This document shows, in pieces, positions 8,230-16,598 of a stretch of 64,000 nt of DNA. The notes beneath the pieces were generated by a model. That model did not search any database, was not told the origin of the DNA, and saw only the letters and a program-made list of their open reading frames with translations. Each line of letters opens with the position of its first letter. The stretch's first letter is position 1. The stretch is from Thioclava dalianensis. Lineage in GTDB: Bacteria > Pseudomonadota > Alphaproteobacteria > Rhodobacterales > Rhodobacteraceae. Both the position numbers and the translations under genes were made by a program. The stretch covers positions 186,001-250,000 of the forward strand of contig NZ_JHEH01000003.1 in the NCBI RefSeq assembly GCF_000715505.1, in the 5' to 3' direction.

Positions 8230-8750
8230 AGGGCTGCCAGCATGCGCTCAACCCCTTGGGCGCAGCTGCCGTCATTGATCACCCGGCGGACCGGCAGCCC
8301 CTCGGGCAGATCGGCGCAGCTGCGTGCGATGCGTTCGGCGATCTGCTGCGCGCTTTCGCGGCCCCGCTCGGCCAAGCGGCGGGCCAGCAGCTCGGCGGGG
8401 GCTGTCACCTCGATCACCTGCAGGGCGGGAAACTGCGCGACGGCCTCGGAAAGCGCCGCGCGCGATCCGTTGAACAAGACCGTGCCGCCCGCCGCCATCG
8501 GTTCAAGCTCGGCCCATGCCACACCGTAGCGCAGCCCATGCGCGCGCCAATGCAGCGCAAACTGATCTGCCGCGACCCGGCGCGCAAATTCCGCCTCATC
8601 AAGGCTTTCGAACGGCTCACTCCCTGAGGGCGGGCGCGTCACCGAGCGGCGCGCCCAAGAGAGTGTCGGGTCGCGGGCCAGCGCGCCCCGGATCAGCGTA
8701 TCCTTGCCCGCCCCCGAAGGGCCCACCACCGCAATCAACTGCCCGGTCAT
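8211..8750 (-). CDS. phnN: Ribose 1,5-bisphosphate phosphokinase PhnN
   Basis: A 179-residue P-loop kinase (E. coli PhnN 185) converting ribose 1,5-bisphosphate to PRPP, the last step of phosphonate ribosyl recycling. The Walker A loop GPSGAGKDTL is at residues 10-19, followed by the guanylate-kinase-like SVTRPPSGSEP region. Start codon and phnL stop overlap as ATGA. It is the last gene of the phnG-N operon; its 3' end runs 19 bp into the oppositely oriented DUF1045 gene. Confidence 0.92.
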   Translation of the reverse strand: MTGQLIAVVGPSGAGKDTLIRGALARDPTLSWARRSVTRPPSGSEPFESLDEAEFARRVAADQFALHWRAHGLRYGVAWAELEPMAAGGTVLFNGSRAALSEAVAQFPALQVIEVTAPAELLARRLAERGRESAQQIAERIARSCADLPEGLPVRRVINDGSCAQGVERMLAALHPVRA

Positions 8751-9439
8751 GCCGCCCCCCGCGCAGAGGCCGGCGTGAATTCTGTCACATCGACCTCGCG
8801 ATCACAGACCTGCGCGCGCGCGGCCTCATCGTGGAAGATGCCGATGATCGCAGCGCCGCGCGCCTTGGCCTGCTCGATCAGACCCAGCACGACCGCGCGG
8901 TTGGTCGCATCGAGCGAGGCTGTGGGCTCATCGAGCAAAAGCGCCGGATAACCATGCACGAAGCCGCGCGCGATATTGACCCGTTGCTGCTCACCGCCCG
9001 AGAAGGTCGTGGGCGAGAGCGCCCAGAGCCGCTCGGGGATGTTGAGCGCACTCAGCAACTGAGCCGCCCGCGCGCAGGCCTCTGCCTCGGGCAGACCAAG
9101 CGCCAGAAGCGGCTCGGCCACGACCCGCAGCGTAGGCACGCGCGGCACCACGCGCAGGAACTGGCTGACATAGCCCAGCGTGTCGCGGCGCAGCGCGATG
9201 ATCTCGCGCGGGGCGGCTTTGGTGATATCGAGCCCGCCCACCCGGATTGCGCCGCCCGCAGCCAGGTAATTGCCCCATATCATCCGCATGAGGGTGGATT
9301 TGCCTGCCCCCGACGCCCCGGTGAGCGCCACGCATTCGCCCGGCAGAACACTGAGATGTGCGCCCTCCATGACCGGGATCGTGATGCCACTCTGATTGTG
9401 CAGCGTGAAGGATTTGGAGAGATTTTCGATCTCGATCAT
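8747..9439 (-). CDS. phnL: C-P lyase complex ABC-type ATPase PhnL
   Basis: A 230-residue ABC-type ATPase. Walker A GASGAGKST near residue 40, signature FSGGEQQRVNIAR and Walker B ALLLDEPTASLD are intact. PhnL belongs to the C-P lyase machinery rather than a membrane transporter and is required with phnGHIJ for formation of the ribose-phosphonate adduct. It lies four bases downstream of phnK and overlaps phnN by ATGA. Confidence 0.92.
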   Translation of the reverse strand: MIEIENLSKSFTLHNQSGITIPVMEGAHLSVLPGECVALTGASGAGKSTLMRMIWGNYLAAGGAIRVGGLDITKAAPREIIALRRDTLGYVSQFLRVVPRVPTLRVVAEPLLALGLPEAEACARAAQLLSALNIPERLWALSPTTFSGGEQQRVNIARGFVHGYPALLLDEPTASLDATNRAVVLGLIEQAKARGAAIIGIFHDEAARAQVCDREVDVTEFTPASARGAA

Positions 9440-9443
9440 CGGG

Positions 9444-10214
9444 TTACACCTGCAAGACGGAAGAGACGAGAAGTTGGGTATAGGGCGCTTGCGGATCGTC
9501 GAGCACCTGATCGGTCAGCCCCTGCTCGATGACCCGGCCCGCTTGCATCACCATCAGACGGTCGGCCAGAAGTCGCGCGACGGCCAGATCATGGGTGACA
9601 AGGATCACCGACAGCCCCATATCGCGCACGAGCCCGCGCAGCAGATCCAAAAGCCGCGCCTGCACGCTGACATCGAGCCCGCCCGTGGGTTCATCCATGA
9701 ACACAAGCCTCGGTCCGGTGACCAGATTGCGCGCGATCTGCAAGCGCTGCTGCATACCGCCCGAGAACTGGCGCGGGCGATCATCGATCCGGTCCGCATC
9801 GATCTCGACCCGGCCGAGCCAGTCGATCGCCGATCCGCGGATCGCGCCGTAATTGCGTGCGCCCACCGCCATCAGCCGCTCGCCCACATTGCCACCCGCG
9901 CTCACGCCCATACGCAGCCCGTCGCGCGCGTTTTGATGCACAAAGGCCCAGTCGGTGCGCCCCAAAACCCGGCGCTCGGCCTCGCTCATCGTGACAGTAT
10001 CGCGCCCATTGTAGAGCACGCGCCCCTGATCGGGTGTCAGATGCCCGGCCAGACAGCTCAGCAGCGTAGACTTGCCCGAGCCGCTCTCGCCCACGATCCC
10101 CAGAACCTCACCCGGCCAGAGATCAAAGCTCACTGCCTCGCAGCCGATCCGCGTCCCGTAATATTTGCTCAGCCCCGCAACCTGAAGCAGCGCAGTGTTC
10201 CCGAGATCCTTCAT
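9444..10214 (-). CDS. phnK: C-P lyase complex ABC-type ATPase PhnK
   Basis: A 256-residue ABC-type ATPase (E. coli PhnK 252) that docks on the PhnGHIJ core. It has Walker A GESGSGKST, signature FSGGMQQRLQIAR and Walker B LVFMDEPTGGLD. The ATG at 10214 overlaps the phnJ stop as ATGA and is preceded by GGAGGAGG. An upstream in-frame start inside phnJ can be dismissed. Confidence 0.92.
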   Translation of the reverse strand: MKDLGNTALLQVAGLSKYYGTRIGCEAVSFDLWPGEVLGIVGESGSGKSTLLSCLAGHLTPDQGRVLYNGRDTVTMSEAERRVLGRTDWAFVHQNARDGLRMGVSAGGNVGERLMAVGARNYGAIRGSAIDWLGRVEIDADRIDDRPRQFSGGMQQRLQIARNLVTGPRLVFMDEPTGGLDVSVQARLLDLLRGLVRDMGLSVILVTHDLAVARLLADRLMVMQAGRVIEQGLTDQVLDDPQAPYTQLLVSSVLQV

Positions 10215-11080
10215 ACCGCCTCCTCCGGGCTCAGCCGCCCGCGATGGCCCTGCGCCCGGCGAGCCTCGCAAAAATCGGTATCAGAGCAGACAAACATCCG
10301 CCCGCCCCGGTCATCGGTGATCACCTCATCGAGATAACTCGTGGAACATCCGCACAGATCGCAATCGTGATCGGCCTTGGAGGCCATGAAGGGATGATCC
10401 TCGAAATCGAGGCTCACCACCTGCGTGAAGGGCGGCAGCGCATAGATCCGCTGCTCGCGCCCAGCCCCGAACAGCTGGATCGCGGGGCTGCCTCCCAGTT
10501 TCGGGTTGTCGAATTTCGGGATCGGCGAGGGATCCATCACATAGCGCCCCTCGACCTTCACCGGATAGGCATAGGCCGTCGAGATTTCCCCGTGACGCGC
10601 GATGTCCTCGTAAAGCTTCACATGCATCAGCCCGTATTCCTCAAGGCTGTGCATCTTGCGGGTCTCGCTTTCGCGCGGCTCCAGAAAGCGCAAAGGCTCG
10701 GGGATCGGCACCTGATAGACCAAGATCTGATCGGCGCGCAGTGGTTCTTCGGGGATCCGGTGGCGGGTCTGGATCAGGCTCGCCTCTGCCGTGTGGGTGG
10801 TGGTTTTCACACCGCCCGTGCGCTCGAAAAACTTACGGATCGAGACCGCGTTGGTCGTATCATCCGCGCCTTGGTCGATCACTTTGAGCGTATCTTCGGG
10901 CGTCAGGCAGGCCGCGGTCACCTGCACCCCGCCCGTGCCCCAGCCATAGGGCATCGGCATCTCGCGCGAGGCAAACGGCACCTGATAGCCCGGCACCGCG
11001 ATCCCCTTCAGGAGCGCGCGGCGGATCATCCGCTTGGTCGCCTCGTCGAGATAGGCGAAGTTATAAGCCTGATCGGTCAT
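10211..11080 (-). CDS. phnJ: Alpha-D-ribose 1-methylphosphonate 5-phosphate C-P lyase PhnJ
   Basis: The radical-SAM C-P bond-cleaving subunit, 289 residues (E. coli 281). The unusual C-terminal cluster motif is visible: Cys240 and Cys243 (CDLC), Cys265 and Cys271 (CSDTDFC). These correspond with a one-residue offset to the E. coli cluster cysteines 241/244/266 and catalytic Cys272. An extra Cys245 follows the second ligand. The start ATG at 11080 overlaps the phnI stop. All catalytic features are intact, so the organism should cleave alkylphosphonates such as methylphosphonate. Confidence 0.95.
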   Translation of the reverse strand: MTDQAYNFAYLDEATKRMIRRALLKGIAVPGYQVPFASREMPMPYGWGTGGVQVTAACLTPEDTLKVIDQGADDTTNAVSIRKFFERTGGVKTTTHTAEASLIQTRHRIPEEPLRADQILVYQVPIPEPLRFLEPRESETRKMHSLEEYGLMHVKLYEDIARHGEISTAYAYPVKVEGRYVMDPSPIPKFDNPKLGGSPAIQLFGAGREQRIYALPPFTQVVSLDFEDHPFMASKADHDCDLCGCSTSYLDEVITDDRGGRMFVCSDTDFCEARRAQGHRGRLSPEEAV

Positions 11081-12162
11081 TCTGCAGCCTCCCTTTCGCT
11101 TGCGCCCGCCGCCTTGCGCAGCCGCCGGATCAGCTCCAGCTCGGATTGGAAATCGACGTAATGGGGCAGCTTGATATGTTCGAGAAAGCCCGTCGCCTGA
11201 ATGTTGTCGCAGTGATAGAGGACGAATTCGGCATCCTGCGCGGGGGCGCCGGTATCCTCCTCGCCCAGCTCCTCCCAACGCAAAGCCCGATCCACGAGGC
11301 TCATCGAGATCGACTTGCGCTCGTTTTGGCCGAACACCAGCCCGTAGCCGCGGGTGAATTGCGCAGGCTCGGTCTTGGAGCCGGTGAACTGGTTGACGGT
11401 CTCGCATTCGCTCAGCTCGACCGTGCCGATCTCCACGGAAAAGCCCAGCTCTGGGATCTCCATTTCGACCGCGCAGCTGCCGATTCGCAGCTCACCCACG
11501 AACGCATGGGTGCGCCCGTAGCCGCGCTGCGTGGAATAGGCCATCGAGAGCACAAACCCCTCATCGCCTCGGCTCAGCGCTTGCAGGCGCAGCGGGCGGT
11601 CGGCGGGCATCTCGAGCGGCTCGCGCGTCAGATCGCCCGGCACAGCCGCGCTTGGCGCGAGCGGCTCCATCAGCCCGTCCCGGTCCAGCAGCGCGAGCAC
11701 ATGCGGCGCGGGCTGATCATCGGCGGGCTTGCGCCCGGCCTGCTGCACCTCCCCTTCGGCGGCCAGTTTGAAGTCCAAAAGCCGATGGGTGTAGTCAAAA
11801 GTCGGCCCCAGCACCTGCCCGCCCGGCACATCCTTGAACGTGGCCGAGATCCGCCGCGTGATCGCCATCGCCCCGGTCTCCACCGGCAGGCTCGCGCCAA
11901 AGCGCGGCAGCGTCGTGCGATAGGCGCGGATCAGAAAGATCGCCTCGATCAGATCGCCGCGCGCCTGCTTGATCGCAAGCGCTGCCAGATCGGGGTCATA
12001 GAGCGAGCCCTCCGCCATCACCCGGTTCACCGCAAGGCTCATCTGCTCGCGGATCTGGGCGACTGACAGCTCAGGGATGGCAGGATCGCCCCGGCGCGCC
12101 TCGGCAAGCCAGTCATGGGCGGCGTCAATCGCGCGCTCGCCACCTTTGGTCGCGACATACAT
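11077..12162 (-). CDS. phnI: C-P lyase core protein PhnI
   Basis: A 361-residue subunit (E. coli PhnI 354) of the PhnGHIJ core. PhnI has nucleosidase activity and, with G, H and L, attaches the phosphonate to the C1 of ATP ribose. The N-terminus MYVATKGGERAI and the LIRAYRTTLPR segment are strongly conserved. It begins immediately after the phnH stop codon with no spacer and overlaps phnJ by ATGA. Confidence 0.94.
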   Translation of the reverse strand: MYVATKGGERAIDAAHDWLAEARRGDPAIPELSVAQIREQMSLAVNRVMAEGSLYDPDLAALAIKQARGDLIEAIFLIRAYRTTLPRFGASLPVETGAMAITRRISATFKDVPGGQVLGPTFDYTHRLLDFKLAAEGEVQQAGRKPADDQPAPHVLALLDRDGLMEPLAPSAAVPGDLTREPLEMPADRPLRLQALSRGDEGFVLSMAYSTQRGYGRTHAFVGELRIGSCAVEMEIPELGFSVEIGTVELSECETVNQFTGSKTEPAQFTRGYGLVFGQNERKSISMSLVDRALRWEELGEEDTGAPAQDAEFVLYHCDNIQATGFLEHIKLPHYVDFQSELELIRRLRKAAGASEREAAE

Positions 12163-12726
12163 CTAAAGCGCCTCCACATTGCTCGAACGCGGCAGGCCGA
12201 AAACCGTATCGCGCGCGGTGAACAGACAATCAAAGCCCAGCGGGAAGCCTGCATGGTTGGCCTGAAATGCCGCAATATCGGGCAGATAGGCCTTGACCTG
12301 CGTCTCGATCCCCGGCCCGCTCAGCCGAGCATTGGGCGGGTTAGACCCAGCCTCTTCGACGATCAGCGTGGCGGCACGGTCGGGGTAGTCGGGCGTACCC
12401 ATGGCAAAGCGCGCGACGGGCTGCAGCGCCTCCCAAGCACCCAAAGCGAAGGCGGCCTCCTCAGCGCCCGAGAGCGGTGCGCCGCAGTGAAAGGCGATCC
12501 AATTTCGGATCTCGGGCGTGTCATGCGAGGGCGCAAGATGAAGGCGCGTCGATTGATCGACCAGCGTGAGCAAGACCGCCCCTGCCGCCGGAGAAAGCGG
12601 CGCCGGAGGGGCTGCCCCCTCAAGCTGCTGGAGTTGACCGGGCCGCGCCATCGCATTCAGCACCGCGCGGAAGGCGCGCGCCGATTGCTGTGCGACCTCT
12701 GCAAACCCGCCTGACAGATCGCTCAT
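12163..12726 (-). CDS. phnH: C-P lyase core protein PhnH
   Basis: A 187-residue core subunit (E. coli 194), with the conserved opening FRAVLNAMARPG and a C-terminal GFPLGFDCLFTARD-like segment. It has no independent catalytic motif but is a required part of the PhnGHIJ complex. It overlaps phnG by ATGA and abuts phnI. Confidence 0.92.
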   Translation of the reverse strand: MSDLSGGFAEVAQQSARAFRAVLNAMARPGQLQQLEGAAPPAPLSPAAGAVLLTLVDQSTRLHLAPSHDTPEIRNWIAFHCGAPLSGAEEAAFALGAWEALQPVARFAMGTPDYPDRAATLIVEEAGSNPPNARLSGPGIETQVKAYLPDIAAFQANHAGFPLGFDCLFTARDTVFGLPRSSNVEAL

Positions 12727-13166
12727 TGATCTTCCCCCCGCACCATCGTGAAAAACTCGACCTTGGTGGCCGCCGCCTTCTCGGCCCGCTCAGTGTGGCG
12801 CGCGGCTTCCTCGGCACGCAGGGCGCCCAGAACAGGCGCCACCAATTCGGAGCCCGCCACACCCAGCGCATCGAGGGCAGCGGCGCGCAGCGCATGGGAT
12901 TTGTCTCGCCCTTGCACATAGGCATGGCCCACCGCGCCGCCCTCCAGACGCACAGAGCAGCGCGTCACCGTCATCTCGCCCAGATTGAACGGCCCGCCCG
13001 AGGCCCCGACCCGCCCGCGCACCATTACGGCTCCGGCCTCAGGCGCACGCAGCAGCGCATGCGCCGGGATCTCGGGGAACAGCTCTGCCAGCCGCGTCGG
13101 GGTGGCCCGGGCCAAAAGCCCCATGCGGTCGCGCCGCTCTATGTCGTCTTGCGTGAGTTTGGACAT
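12723..13166 (-). CDS. phnG: C-P lyase core protein PhnG
   Basis: A 147-residue subunit (E. coli 150) and first gene of the phnGHIJKLN operon. The string PEAGAVMVRGRVGASGGPFNLG is split across the conserved glycine-rich region typical of PhnG, followed by GEMTVTRCSVRLE. It is divergent from phnF across a 77-bp control region with an inverted repeat. Confidence 0.9.
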   Translation of the reverse strand: MSKLTQDDIERRDRMGLLARATPTRLAELFPEIPAHALLRAPEAGAVMVRGRVGASGGPFNLGEMTVTRCSVRLEGGAVGHAYVQGRDKSHALRAAALDALGVAGSELVAPVLGALRAEEAARHTERAEKAAATKVEFFTMVRGEDQ

Positions 13167-13173
13167 CTTGCCG

Positions 13174-13205
13174 ATTTGTCTATTTTACTATACAACTAGA
13201 CAAAT
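13174..13205. promoter_or_regulatory. candidate PhnF operator/promoter region
   Basis: A perfect 9-bp inverted repeat, ATTTGTCTA (13174-13182) and TAGACAAAT (13197-13205), flanks an AT-rich 14-bp centre containing a third half-site TATACAA. It fills the divergent phnG/phnF space and is the only AT-rich patch there, so it probably holds both promoters and the binding site for the GntR-type PhnF repressor. Confidence 0.6.
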
Positions 13206-13243
13206 ATGCACCGATTCCCGGCCCGGAGGCAAGCGACAGTTCC

Positions 13244-13987
13244 ATGACACGTCCCACCCCGATCTGGTGCCAGATCGCCGATACCCTGCGCCACGAGCTG
13301 ACGACGGGGCTTTACCCTTCAGGCGCCAAGCTGCCGACAGAGGCCCAGCTCTCGGCGCGGTTCGGCGTCAATCGGCACACGGTGCGCCGCGCACTGGCGA
13401 CGCTCGCCGATGAGGGCTGTGTCGTGGCGCGGCGCGGCGCGGGCGTGTTTGTCGCCGATGCCCCGCCTGCGGATTATCCGATCTCGCGCCGGGTGCGGTT
13501 TCAGCGCAACATCGCGGCCTCGGGGCGGACGCCTTCGCGCGAGGTGCTGCGCATCGAGACGCGGCTCGCGGCTCCCGAAGAGGCCGCAGCGCTCGATCTG
13601 CCCGCGCAGGCGCAAGTCCATGTCTTCGAGGGGATTTCGCTGGCCGACGCGGTGCCGCTTGCGCATTTCCGCTCGATCTTTCCCGCCGAGCGGTTTCCGA
13701 CGCTGCCGGTCGCGCTGACCCGGCATGGCTCTGTCACGGCGGCTTTGCGCGAGGCGGGGCTGCCCGATTATCTGCGCCTCACGACCCGGATCGCCGCGAC
13801 CCGGGCCAGCGGCACACGGGCGGGGCTGCTGCGGCTGCCAGAAGGCGCGCCCTTGCTGCGCACCGAGGCGATCAATGCCGATGCCGATGGGCAACCCATC
13901 GAGTTCGGGATCAGTTGGTTTGCCGGGGAGAGGGTGACGCTGACCATCGGGTCCGACGACGAGGATGACGCGCCTGCCACGCCCTAG
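13244..13987 (+). CDS. phnF: GntR-family (HutC-type) phosphonate regulator PhnF
   Basis: A 247-residue regulator with an N-terminal winged helix (LRHELTTGLYPSGAKLP, LSARFGVNRHTVRRALA, residues 10-70) and a C-terminal UTRA ligand-binding domain. TIGR-type phnF regulators of this length sit divergent from phnG in many alphaproteobacteria. It likely represses the phn operon through the inverted repeat at 13174-13205. Its stop codon overlaps the stop of the convergent acyltransferase gene: the four bases CTAG serve as TAG on both strands. Confidence 0.88.
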   Translation: MTRPTPIWCQIADTLRHELTTGLYPSGAKLPTEAQLSARFGVNRHTVRRALATLADEGCVVARRGAGVFVADAPPADYPISRRVRFQRNIAASGRTPSREVLRIETRLAAPEEAAALDLPAQAQVHVFEGISLADAVPLAHFRSIFPAERFPTLPVALTRHGSVTAALREAGLPDYLRLTTRIAATRASGTRAGLLRLPEGAPLLRTEAINADADGQPIEFGISWFAGERVTLTIGSDDEDDAPATP

Positions 13988-14601
13988 CCTTTGTATTTCG
14001 CAACAAATTCGGCGGCGGACATAGCGCGAAAATCGGCCAAGGCCCGGTGCAGGCGCCTGTGCTCCCAATCCCACCACGCAAGATCCAGCAGGTCTTGAGC
14101 GACCTCATCTGAAAAGCGCGCCTTCAAGGGCTGCGCATTCACGCCTGCCACGATCATGAAGGGCGCCACATCCTTGGTCACGACCGCGCCTGCCGCGACC
14201 ACCGCGCCCGCCCCGATTGTGACCTCGGGTTTGATGATCGCACCGTGACCGATCCAGCAATCGGGACCGAGAACGGTGCGCCGCCCGGCACGATGTTCAA
14301 AGAACTCGGCCCAATCCTCTTCGCCCTCGAAATAATCGGCGGAGCGATAGAGGAAATGGTGCTGCGCGGCATTGCGCCACGGATGATCTGTCGGGCCGAT
14401 CCGGGTGCAGGCGGCGATATTGGCAAATTTCCCGACCGTCGTATTCGCGATATCGGCAAACCGGTCGCAATAGGCGTAATCGCCAAACTCGCAATTGCGC
14501 ACGCGACTGCCCTGCCCCAGCTCACAATAGCGGCCAAAGCGGGAATTATGCACGTCGCAATCGTCGGGAATATGGGGCGTGTCGGGATCAAGCTTGGGCA
14601 T
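13984..14601 (-). CDS. Hexapeptide-repeat acyltransferase of phn clusters
   Basis: A 205-residue left-handed beta-helix protein of the phosphonate-associated DapH/LbH transferase group. Imperfect hexapeptide repeats run from about residue 20 (HNSRFGRYCELG, SRVRNCEFG) and resume at TVLGPDCWIGHGAIIKPEVT with GAGAVVAAGAVVTKDV, the xenobiotic-acetyltransferase-like coil. It may acylate aminoalkylphosphonates or a pathway intermediate, a role played by PhnO in enterobacteria; the exact substrate is unproven. The ATG at 14601 gives the family length; a GTG 13 codons upstream is possible. Confidence 0.82.
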   Translation of the reverse strand: MPKLDPDTPHIPDDCDVHNSRFGRYCELGQGSRVRNCEFGDYAYCDRFADIANTTVGKFANIAACTRIGPTDHPWRNAAQHHFLYRSADYFEGEEDWAEFFEHRAGRRTVLGPDCWIGHGAIIKPEVTIGAGAVVAAGAVVTKDVAPFMIVAGVNAQPLKARFSDEVAQDLLDLAWWDWEHRRLHRALADFRAMSAAEFVAKYKG

Positions 14602-14694
14602 GGTCGTCTCTCGAAATGGCGGTCTGTACTTGGGCGACACATCGCGGCTCGACCGGAGGATACCAAGACGTCCGGCGGTAGTTTCGGCGGCGCT

Positions 14695-15447
14695 TCAGTC
14701 GAAATAGTCGGAATTGCGCGCCACCAGAGTGGATAACACAGCCAGAACCGAACGCAGATGCGTTTTCGCAGCCGTCACCGCGCCCGCAACGTCGCGCGCT
14801 TGAATGGCGTCCGCAATGGCCTGATGCTCACTCAGCAGGTCATAGAGATGCGGATGATCGCGCAGCGACAAAACGCGCAATCGATCAAGCTGCATCTTCT
14901 CATGCTCAAGCACCCGCGCGGCGCGCGCAAACCCCGTGGCCCGCGCAAGTGCAAGGTGGAACGCATCGTCTTCGGCCTGAAAGGCAAGATCATCACCGCG
15001 CTCGAGCGCACGGGCTTGCGCCTTCAGCGTCGCCGTAATCTCGGCCTGCGATGCCGGGCTCGGCCCATTTGCCGCCAGCGCTGCCACATTGGCCAATTCC
15101 AGCGCCTCGCGCAGAAACTGGGCCTCGCGGATCTTGCCCTCATTGAGCAGCGTGACGAAATTTCCACGGCTCGGCAATGTGGTCACAAGCCCCGCATCGC
15201 GCAACTGCGCCATGGCCTCGCGCACGGGGGTCCGGCTTGCGCCGAAACGGCTGGCGACCTCGGTCTCAGACAGGATGCAACCGGGCGGCAGTTCCATCCG
15301 CAAGATCGCGGTCTTCAGCGTCTGGAAGATCTGTGCACCCACAGGGCGCGTCAGATCCAGCTGCGTCGCGGCCAGAGAACTCACATGACCCGCGACGGCC
15401 TGAGCCGCAGCCGCCTGCTGGGGTTTGGGTGTCTCTTCGCGCGCCAT
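14695..15447 (-). CDS. GntR-family regulator, FadR/FCD subgroup
   Basis: A 250-residue regulator. The winged helix spans residues 30-95 (VGAQIFQTLKTAILRM, LSETEVASRFGASRTPVREAMAQL) and is followed by an all-helical FCD ligand domain with metal-type residues (DDAFHLALARATG, LSEHQAIADAI). FCD regulators often respond to sugar acids, which fits the neighbouring mannonate dehydratase operon. It is divergent from three dehydrogenase genes, and two near-identical GTATAC-centred sites lie in between, so it most likely represses both itself and the catabolic operon. Confidence 0.88.
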   Translation of the reverse strand: MAREETPKPQQAAAAQAVAGHVSSLAATQLDLTRPVGAQIFQTLKTAILRMELPPGCILSETEVASRFGASRTPVREAMAQLRDAGLVTTLPSRGNFVTLLNEGKIREAQFLREALELANVAALAANGPSPASQAEITATLKAQARALERGDDLAFQAEDDAFHLALARATGFARAARVLEHEKMQLDRLRVLSLRDHPHLYDLLSEHQAIADAIQARDVAGAVTAAKTHLRSVLAVLSTLVARNSDYFD

Positions 15448-15465
15448 GTCATCCCTCTCACATTC

Positions 15466-15510
15466 AACCTGTATACTGGTATTCTGCGTATTTACAACCG
15501 GTATACTGGT
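15466..15510. promoter_or_regulatory. tandem operators for the GntR/FCD regulator
   Basis: AACCTGTATACTGGT (15466-15480) and AACCGGTATACTGGT (15496-15510) are each a near-palindrome around GTATAC and differ at one position. Their starts are exactly 30 bp apart. GTATAC-centred dyads are the classic FadR-family target. They occupy the 110-bp region between the divergent regulator and catabolic operon. Confidence 0.75.
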
Positions 15511-15557
15511 CTGCTATCGAGACAGGGCCGGGTGGAGTCGGCACGGAGGAGGAGACT

Positions 15558-16598
15558 ATGCGCGCAGCGCTGATCGGCCTGGGAATGGTCGCCAAAACGC
15601 ATGTCGCAGCGATTGCTGCGACCAAGGGGCGGATCACGCTGGAAGCTTTATGCGCGCGCCATCCCGAGCGCGCCGAAGCTTTCGCCCAAGAGGTCTCGCA
15701 GGCGGGACAGGGCACGCCCAAAGCTTATAAATCCGTGGCCGAGATTGCCGCCGATCCCGATATCGATTTTGCCATCGTGTTGACGCCGCCCAATGCGCGG
15801 ATCGAGGCGGTCGAGGCGTTGGCTGCAGCTGGCAAGCCGATCTTGATGGAAAAGCCTGTAGAGCGCACGCTGAAGGCCGCCACCCGGATCGTCGAGATCT
15901 GCGAGGCGGCACATGTTCCGCTGGGCATCGTCTTGCAGCACCGGATGCGCGCCTCGGCGCGGCGGCTCTCGGAGATGCTGGCTGAGGGCGCGCTTGGCGA
16001 GATCGGGCTGGTCGAAATTACCGTGCCGTGGTGGCGCGAGCAAAGCTATTACGATGAGCCCGGACGCGGCACCTATGCCCGCGACGGCGGCGGGGTACTG
16101 ATCTCGCAGGCCATTCACACGCTCGATCTGGCGCTGAGCCTCACAGGTCCCGCCACCCGCGTGCAGGCGATGGCCCGCACCAGCCGCCTGCACCGGATGG
16201 AGGCTGAGGACATCGTGAGCGGCGGGATCGATTATGCCAGCGGCGCGGTCGGCAGCCTGTTTGCCACCACCGCAAGCTATCCCGGCTCCGCGGAATCGAT
16301 CCTGCTGCACGGCACCAAGGGCTCGGCCCGCATCGTCTCGGGGCAGCTTGATCTGAACTGGCGCGACGGTACGACTGAGAGTTTTGGCGAGGGCTCTGGC
16401 ACCGGTGGCGGCGCGGACCCGATGGCCTTCACCCATGAGTGGCACCAAGCCATTCTGGAAGATTTCGCAGACGCTCTGGAGCACAACCGTGCCCCCATCG
16501 TCACCGGACGCGCCGCTCTGGCCGTCCATCACCTGATCGAAGCCCTTGTGACCTCATCGCGCGAGGGCCGCGCCATAACCCTTTCGGAGATTTCATGA
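15558..16598 (+). CDS. Gfo/Idh/MocA-family oxidoreductase 1
   Basis: A 346-residue NAD(P)-dependent dehydrogenase. The Rossmann motif GLGMVAKTHVAAI is at residues 6-18 and the family EKP motif (MEKPVERT) near residue 97; the catalytic-face residues lie around GGGVLISQAIHTLDL. The ATG at 15558 follows GGAGGAGGAG. It is the first gene of a nine-gene operon with two more Gfo/Idh enzymes, a sugar ABC transporter and uxuA, and is coupled to the next gene by ATGA. Probably it oxidises or reduces a sugar, sugar acid or glycoside; the substrate is not readable. Confidence 0.87.
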   Translation: MRAALIGLGMVAKTHVAAIAATKGRITLEALCARHPERAEAFAQEVSQAGQGTPKAYKSVAEIAADPDIDFAIVLTPPNARIEAVEALAAAGKPILMEKPVERTLKAATRIVEICEAAHVPLGIVLQHRMRASARRLSEMLAEGALGEIGLVEITVPWWREQSYYDEPGRGTYARDGGGVLISQAIHTLDLALSLTGPATRVQAMARTSRLHRMEAEDIVSGGIDYASGAVGSLFATTASYPGSAESILLHGTKGSARIVSGQLDLNWRDGTTESFGEGSGTGGGADPMAFTHEWHQAILEDFADALEHNRAPIVTGRAALAVHHLIEALVTSSREGRAITLSEIS

